NCBI GenBank assembly: GCA_039105265.1
Contig: JAPFFF010000053.1
Location: 558,001 to 622,000, forward strand
Reading direction: 5' to 3'
Length of the DNA: 64,000 bases
DNA from: Tritrichomonas musculus
Lineage: Eukaryota; Parabasalia; Tritrichomonadida; Tritrichomonadidae
Position numbers and translations under genes: made by a program. Every line of letters starts with the position of its first letter. Position 1 is the stretch's first letter. The notes below the pieces were generated by a model. It was not told the DNA's origin, did no database searches, and worked only from the letters and a program-made list of their open reading frames with translations. Shown here one piece after another: positions 59,543-64,000 of the stretch.

Positions 59543-59828
59543 CTTATTATTTATAGTTGATAAAAATAATAAAATCTACATTTATGAAAAAAAAAAAAAA
59601 AATATTTTTGTTTAGTCATTAGTAATAAATTTGCTTTTCATCAATTGATGTTTGCATTAAATCATCTTCAATTTCAAAAAAGAGGATCTTTATAATATGT
59701 CGACAATTATATTAAAATAAACCTTTAATACAACCAAAATTTAAATTACAAAATAATTTCTCAATAATATTGCTCTTGGCTACTTAATGTATAAGATATC
59801 ATAAAAAGCCATTAAAACAAAAGATAAA
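59440..59828. other. Convergent spacer with long T run
   Basis: A run of about 27 T lies at 59510-59537 and a run of about 15 A near 59587-59601. No gene. Confidence 0.6.
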
Positions 59829-62800
59829 TCATTTTTTATCTTTTAACAATCTTCCAAATATTTCAAAAGCTTCAATCATCAAACTTTGCGTGCCATACCA
59901 ATCTGTATCTGTCAAGCGCATCCTAACAAATTTAACAGCTTTTTTAGGAGGATTTTGTATTTTGAATAAGTGAGAAAAACTAGGACCATTCAAAAAGTTG
60001 CAATTTTCAATTTGATCATAAATTTCCCAAGAGTCATTGTCATCTGATCCTTCAATTACCCAACTTTTTGGATGTGTGCGATCTTTAGCTAAGTTACATG
60101 ATCTTATAGTGTAGTTTGTTGGAACAATTCGATTATTCACAAATTCAAAGCAAATCCAATTATTTGGACTTAATTCTGACCAGAAAGACTTGTTTTTATC
60201 TTCGAAATTCAGAACATTTTGAGGCTGGAAATAAGAAGGATTGAAGCATGAAGAAGCTGTCATTCTTATCTCTTCTTCAATTTTGTTATTTGTTTTATTT
60301 GTGAGATAATTGAAAATACCATTTAAATGCTTTGTTTGAGTTGTTTTAATTTTTGAAGCTGATCGAATCGATTCATTTTTGTTTGTGCTTGCATCAGACT
60401 GACTTGGCTTCCTTTTGCGAGTAACAGGCTTAGCTTTACTTGCATTTGAATCTGATTGAATTAGCTCATTATTGTTTGAATTCGTATCTCGTATAGTTGA
60501 TTTGCTTTTGAGTGTGCTTGATTTCATTGATTTTGATTCACTGTCATTTATTCTTGAATTAGAGTTTTCCGGCTTACTTTTAACATTTGGTTGTTTTGGC
60601 TTACTTTTGTTTTCACTTGATTTGGATTGAATTGAATCATTTTTAAGTTTACTTTTTTCTTTTTTCATGCTTTTATTTTTCTCGGATTTAAGCTTCTTTA
60701 TGATTTCAAGATCTTTTTTGGCTGTTGCAATTTGAATTGCTTTATCGAAGTTGAATTGATTTGTGTCAAATGAAGGATGAGAAAGAACTAAATTGATCAT
60801 TTCAATTGGATCAGGTAAATCTTGGACTACTGATAATAAATCCTTATCATTTAGTTTATGCTTGTTAACATCATCTAACAAAGGAAGGAACTTTTTAATG
60901 ATTTCTTTTGAACCAGTTTTTAAAGCGATATGAAAAGCTTTGTCAAGTTTTGACTTAATTTTATTAAATGATCGATGATGGATAATCAAATCAATCATTT
61001 CCAAATCTTTGTTATTTGTAGCAATAATTAATTTAGTATCTTTATCATTAATCAAGGAATTTACATCCAGACTTCTTATTTTAATTAAATGCTTTAAAGA
61101 TTCTGTATTTGATATTGAAAAAGCAAACTTTGCATTGCTTTCTCTTCTATCAAAACCTTTGTGCGAAATAAGCATATCAATTATATTGTAAAGATTTTTC
61201 TTTACTGCCATAATCAAAGCAGTTTTCTTATGATAATTATGAGCGTTTATGTTTGTTTTTGGATGCTTAATTAAAAGTTCTGCAATTTCTATGTTGAGCT
61301 TTTTTATTGAAACCATCAAAGGCGTCAAATGTTTATAATCTGCAAAAATATTTGGATCGGTTTGATCTAATTGCAGAAGGTTTTTAACTAATGCAACATC
61401 ATTGTTGTCGATTGCATAAAAGATAAGAGAACTATTGTTGTAAACATGATTGGGATCAAAGCTTTTAATTGAAGCAAATCTTTTGATTAGAAAATCAGCC
61501 ATTGAAACCAAAATGATGTCATTATTGTTGCTGCCATAAGAAAGGAGCTCTTTGAGACACATATCAATTTCATTCTGTGATAAATTATCACCTTTAAAGT
61601 CTATGATTGCATTTGCCATATCAATATCTTTATTTTTGATTGCAATTAAAAGTGGAGTATTTCCTTTCTCATCACACAATGATGTGTCAATTTCTGGAAT
61701 TGAAAGAAGTCGATATAATACATTTATATTACGATTTTTGGCTGCAATACATAATGCTGTTCCATTTGCAGAAACTCGGTTAACAAAAGTTGGCGAACTA
61801 CAATAATTCAGAATCAACTCAACTATTTTCAATGAACCTGAATTAACAGCATAAAATAAAGATTCATAAAATGGTGCTTTCAAATTCAATAAATATTCAA
61901 CAAGTTCAATGTTCTGATTCATTATTGCCGGATACAAAAGATTTAGAAGATATTTGCGTTTCATTGAACTTGATGATTTCTTGTAAATTGAAGCAAAGAA
62001 GGAAGCTTTTATTTTAGAAAACTCTTCAGCATTTTTCAAGAAATGATCTGTATCAATTGTTAAGTTTCTACTATTAAGCAAAAGATCACAAATTTCACTA
62101 GAACCGTTAATGCAAGCATTTTGAAAAGAGTCAGTAACATCATATTCAATGTAATTATATTTATTAGAGGCCAAATTGACAATATTTGAGATGATGTAAT
62201 AATTTCCAAATTTGCATACTTCAGGTAATAATTCTGAAAAAATCTTGTCAATCCAATCATCTTTCTTTTTGGCCAAATACGAAGTCAAAATTTTGAAAAG
62301 ATTTGTGTGATTTTCTGAATGACAATACTTCAAACTTTGGAAAACGGTTGAATCCAGAATAAATCCAAGTTTTCTATCATGAACCTTGAAATAATAACTA
62401 ATCATGTTAACATTGTTATTCTTAACAGATTTAAAGAACCATTCATTGTTATGGTTTTTGGCATCATATTTGTTTTGAACATGAATTGAGTCTGATATAG
62501 TTTTTAATATCGACATGTTACCGAATTCAGTGAAAGGAGAAACATTTCTTATTATAAAAAGTTCATTCTTTTCTTTAATAACGTCATAAAGAATTCGCAT
62601 AACAGTATAAAAACCATTCTTTGCAGAAGATTCGATAGCATTCTTAAACATATTTCGAGATTGATAAAATCCCCAGCCAGTTCTTTGTTCATTATTCGCA
62701 AATAAAAGTTCACTTTTATCAATCAGTCCAATCATTGAATGTGCATTTCCATTTTCAGCAGAATAAGCTATCAAATCCATGCAGAAATCAATGTCATTGT

Positions 62801-64000
62801 TTTTGTAATAATAATTCTCTAAAGCCCAATCAAAAAAATTATTTTTATGCTTTGAAATTGTCATCATGATACTTTTTCTATCGTAACTAAAAGCAGAAGA
62901 TATTTCTATATTTTGGAGGATAATTCGAACTATTTCAGCATTGCCTCCATAAATAGCATAAGAAAAAGTTGTTTCACTAATTTGATGACGGTTTAACAAT
63001 AAATATTTAAAACATCGAACGGCTCCATAAGCAGCCGCATAATTTATATAAGTCGTCTTTCCGTTATCAATAAAATCTTCATATATGTTGTATGGAACGA
63101 GAGCTTTTTTACTGTCATATTTACGAAATGTAACCATATCTTGAAAACGATAGAGATCGTCATTTCTCAATGCTAAAGTTAAAGAATCATCGGGTTCGCC
63201 ATTATCAATCATTTGCCGATATTCTTCCATTTTCGTTGGATAATACAAATTAATCCAATTGATTGCTTGTGGATCAATTTTGCTCAAAAATTCATCAATC
63301 GGCATAATCTGAATGATTTCAGGCAAGAACCAAAAGACAACATTTTGATAGTCGATGTTTTCTTCGTCTGAAATCCACTGCTTCAATTCGTTCATAATGT
63401 TTGTATCTGTAACGAGACCGACTTTTTTTAGTTGACGTAAAAATGAACATTCATGCGTTTCTTTCCCAAAATTTGACATCAGCTTGTCAATAATAAATGG
63501 AACCAGCTCTTTTAGGTTGCTTTTGGCTTCTTTATTGATCAAAAATAGAAGATTTGCCAAATTCGCTTGAGAACGAAAAGTTGTTCTAATTACTTGAAGA
63601 ATAAAGGCAGCCAATTCTTGAACATTTTCTTCTGTTTTTATGGTTTTTGATGTTAAAATTTGATTCTGAATTGTTGGAACGGTTTCTTCGGTAATATTAT
63701 ATAAACTTTCAAATAGTTCATCAATTGAATCTAAAATATCCATATTTGCATCAAAAATTTGTGAGATTCTATCAATTTTATTGACGTTTGTATCAATATC
63801 TTTTAAAATGCATTGAATATGTAATTCAGATGCAATATCTTTAAGAGAAAACATGTTATTTTCGGTAATTTTAACGTTCTCAAAATTGAATAAATTGCAA
63901 ATTTGTTGAAATTCGTTATTTTCATCATCATAATCAAAATAAAAAGAATCTTCATCAGGATAATTGTTAACATATGCCAATAAAACATGAGAAGTTAAAA
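59829..64000 (-). CDS. Ankyrin-repeat protein with C-terminal discoidin-like domain (5' end outside window)
   Basis: The frame is open to the edge of the window, and no ATG lies in frame near 63980 (the residue there is coded by TTG), so the start is beyond 64000. About 1390 residues are visible. The N-terminal 400 residues are helical and of the type usual in Tritrichomonas ankyrin proteins. Ankyrin repeats are clear from about 730 to 1080 (NGTALCIAAKNRNINVLYRL, KGNTPLLIAIKNKDIDMANA), with weaker ones before. A Lys/Ser-rich linker (about 1106-1216) precedes an F5/8-type C domain (about 1236-1378) with NWICFEF, HPKSWVIEGSDDNDSW and IEAFEIFGRLL. This closely parallels the gene at 39.5-40.8 kb. 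A scaffold role is inferred. Confidence 0.88.
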   Translation of the reverse strand, partial: LTSHVLLAYVNNYPDEDSFYFDYDDENNEFQQICNLFNFENVKITENNMFSLKDIASELHIQCILKDIDTNVNKIDRISQIFDANMDILDSIDELFESLYNITEETVPTIQNQILTSKTIKTEENVQELAAFILQVIRTTFRSQANLANLLFLINKEAKSNLKELVPFIIDKLMSNFGKETHECSFLRQLKKVGLVTDTNIMNELKQWISDEENIDYQNVVFWFLPEIIQIMPIDEFLSKIDPQAINWINLYYPTKMEEYRQMIDNGEPDDSLTLALRNDDLYRFQDMVTFRKYDSKKALVPYNIYEDFIDNGKTTYINYAAAYGAVRCFKYLLLNRHQISETTFSYAIYGGNAEIVRIILQNIEISSAFSYDRKSIMMTISKHKNNFFDWALENYYYKNNDIDFCMDLIAYSAENGNAHSMIGLIDKSELLFANNEQRTGWGFYQSRNMFKNAIESSAKNGFYTVMRILYDVIKEKNELFIIRNVSPFTEFGNMSILKTISDSIHVQNKYDAKNHNNEWFFKSVKNNNVNMISYYFKVHDRKLGFILDSTVFQSLKYCHSENHTNLFKILTSYLAKKKDDWIDKIFSELLPEVCKFGNYYIISNIVNLASNKYNYIEYDVTDSFQNACINGSSEICDLLLNSRNLTIDTDHFLKNAEEFSKIKASFFASIYKKSSSSMKRKYLLNLLYPAIMNQNIELVEYLLNLKAPFYESLFYAVNSGSLKIVELILNYCSSPTFVNRVSANGTALCIAAKNRNINVLYRLLSIPEIDTSLCDEKGNTPLLIAIKNKDIDMANAIIDFKGDNLSQNEIDMCLKELLSYGSNNNDIILVSMADFLIKRFASIKSFDPNHVYNNSSLIFYAIDNNDVALVKNLLQLDQTDPNIFADYKHLTPLMVSIKKLNIEIAELLIKHPKTNINAHNYHKKTALIMAVKKNLYNIIDMLISHKGFDRRESNAKFAFSISNTESLKHLIKIRSLDVNSLINDKDTKLIIATNNKDLEMIDLIIHHRSFNKIKSKLDKAFHIALKTGSKEIIKKFLPLLDDVNKHKLNDKDLLSVVQDLPDPIEMINLVLSHPSFDTNQFNFDKAIQIATAKKDLEIIKKLKSEKNKSMKKEKSKLKNDSIQSKSSENKSKPKQPNVKSKPENSNSRINDSESKSMKSSTLKSKSTIRDTNSNNNELIQSDSNASKAKPVTRKRKPSQSDASTNKNESIRSASKIKTTQTKHLNGIFNYLTNKTNNKIEEEIRMTASSCFNPSYFQPQNVLNFEDKNKSFWSELSPNNWICFEFVNNRIVPTNYTIRSCNLAKDRTHPKSWVIEGSDDNDSWEIYDQIENCNFLNGPSFSHLFKIQNPPKKAVKFVRMRLTDTDWYGTQSLMIEAFEIFGRLLKDKK

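Overview
The window looks like chromosomal DNA of a parabasalid protist, most likely Tritrichomonas or a close relative. The evidence is compact intron-less genes on both strands, very AT-rich spacers, and start codons a few bases behind a TCAYW initiator. The gene families also fit: cathepsin L-like peptidases, BspA-like LRR_5 proteins, ankyrin/discoidin proteins, Sel1-repeat kinases, R2R3 Myb factors and short PPP phosphatases. Species is inference.

Layout. 0-5.2 kb: secreted cysteine peptidase, a protein with three HHV repeats, a broken SLC45-like transporter, a Myb factor. 6-11 kb: a frameshifted four-TM protein, a Cys-rich peroxiredoxin, a decayed BspA-like gene. 11-16 kb: an ArfGAP protein with Asn/Gln-rich tail, tRNA-His, a PPP phosphatase. 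16-25 kb: a kinase-Sel1-UBR-box protein, Munc13-like and ankyrin relics, a small basic protein, a tRNA-Thr candidate, and a PPP phosphatase split by a 320-residue insert. 26-38.5 kb: a bacterial-type S9 peptidase with a changed catalytic Asp, then a 9.3-kb ORF joining ankyrin repeats, a SecA-type ATPase and four UBA domains. 38.7-47.4 kb: mobile DNA, namely two related short elements (one with perfect 8-bp target duplication), a 5.1-kb TTAA-bounded inverted-repeat element carrying a DDE transposase-like/winged-helix gene, and a 356-bp TTAA-bounded inverted repeat. 47.7-64 kb: a SnoaL-like protein, an XRN exonuclease lacking a clear start, a HAD relic, a kinase with near-identical 108-bp Sel1 repeats, a GAF-PDE phosphodiesterase, and an ankyrin-discoidin gene running off the window.

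The genes do not form an operon. They share themes: signalling (kinases, phosphatases, phosphodiesterase), ubiquitin/N-degron-like modules (UBA, UBR box) on scaffolds of ankyrin or Sel1 repeats, vesicle traffic (ArfGAP, Munc13 relic), and a few bacterial-looking enzymes. At least five host gene relics and several single-frameshift genes indicate fast gene turnover. The strongest candidates for something undescribed are the TTAA-bounded transposon with its transposase/winged-helix fusion, and the SecA-ankyrin-UBA giant. All calls are by reading only; no database search was run.
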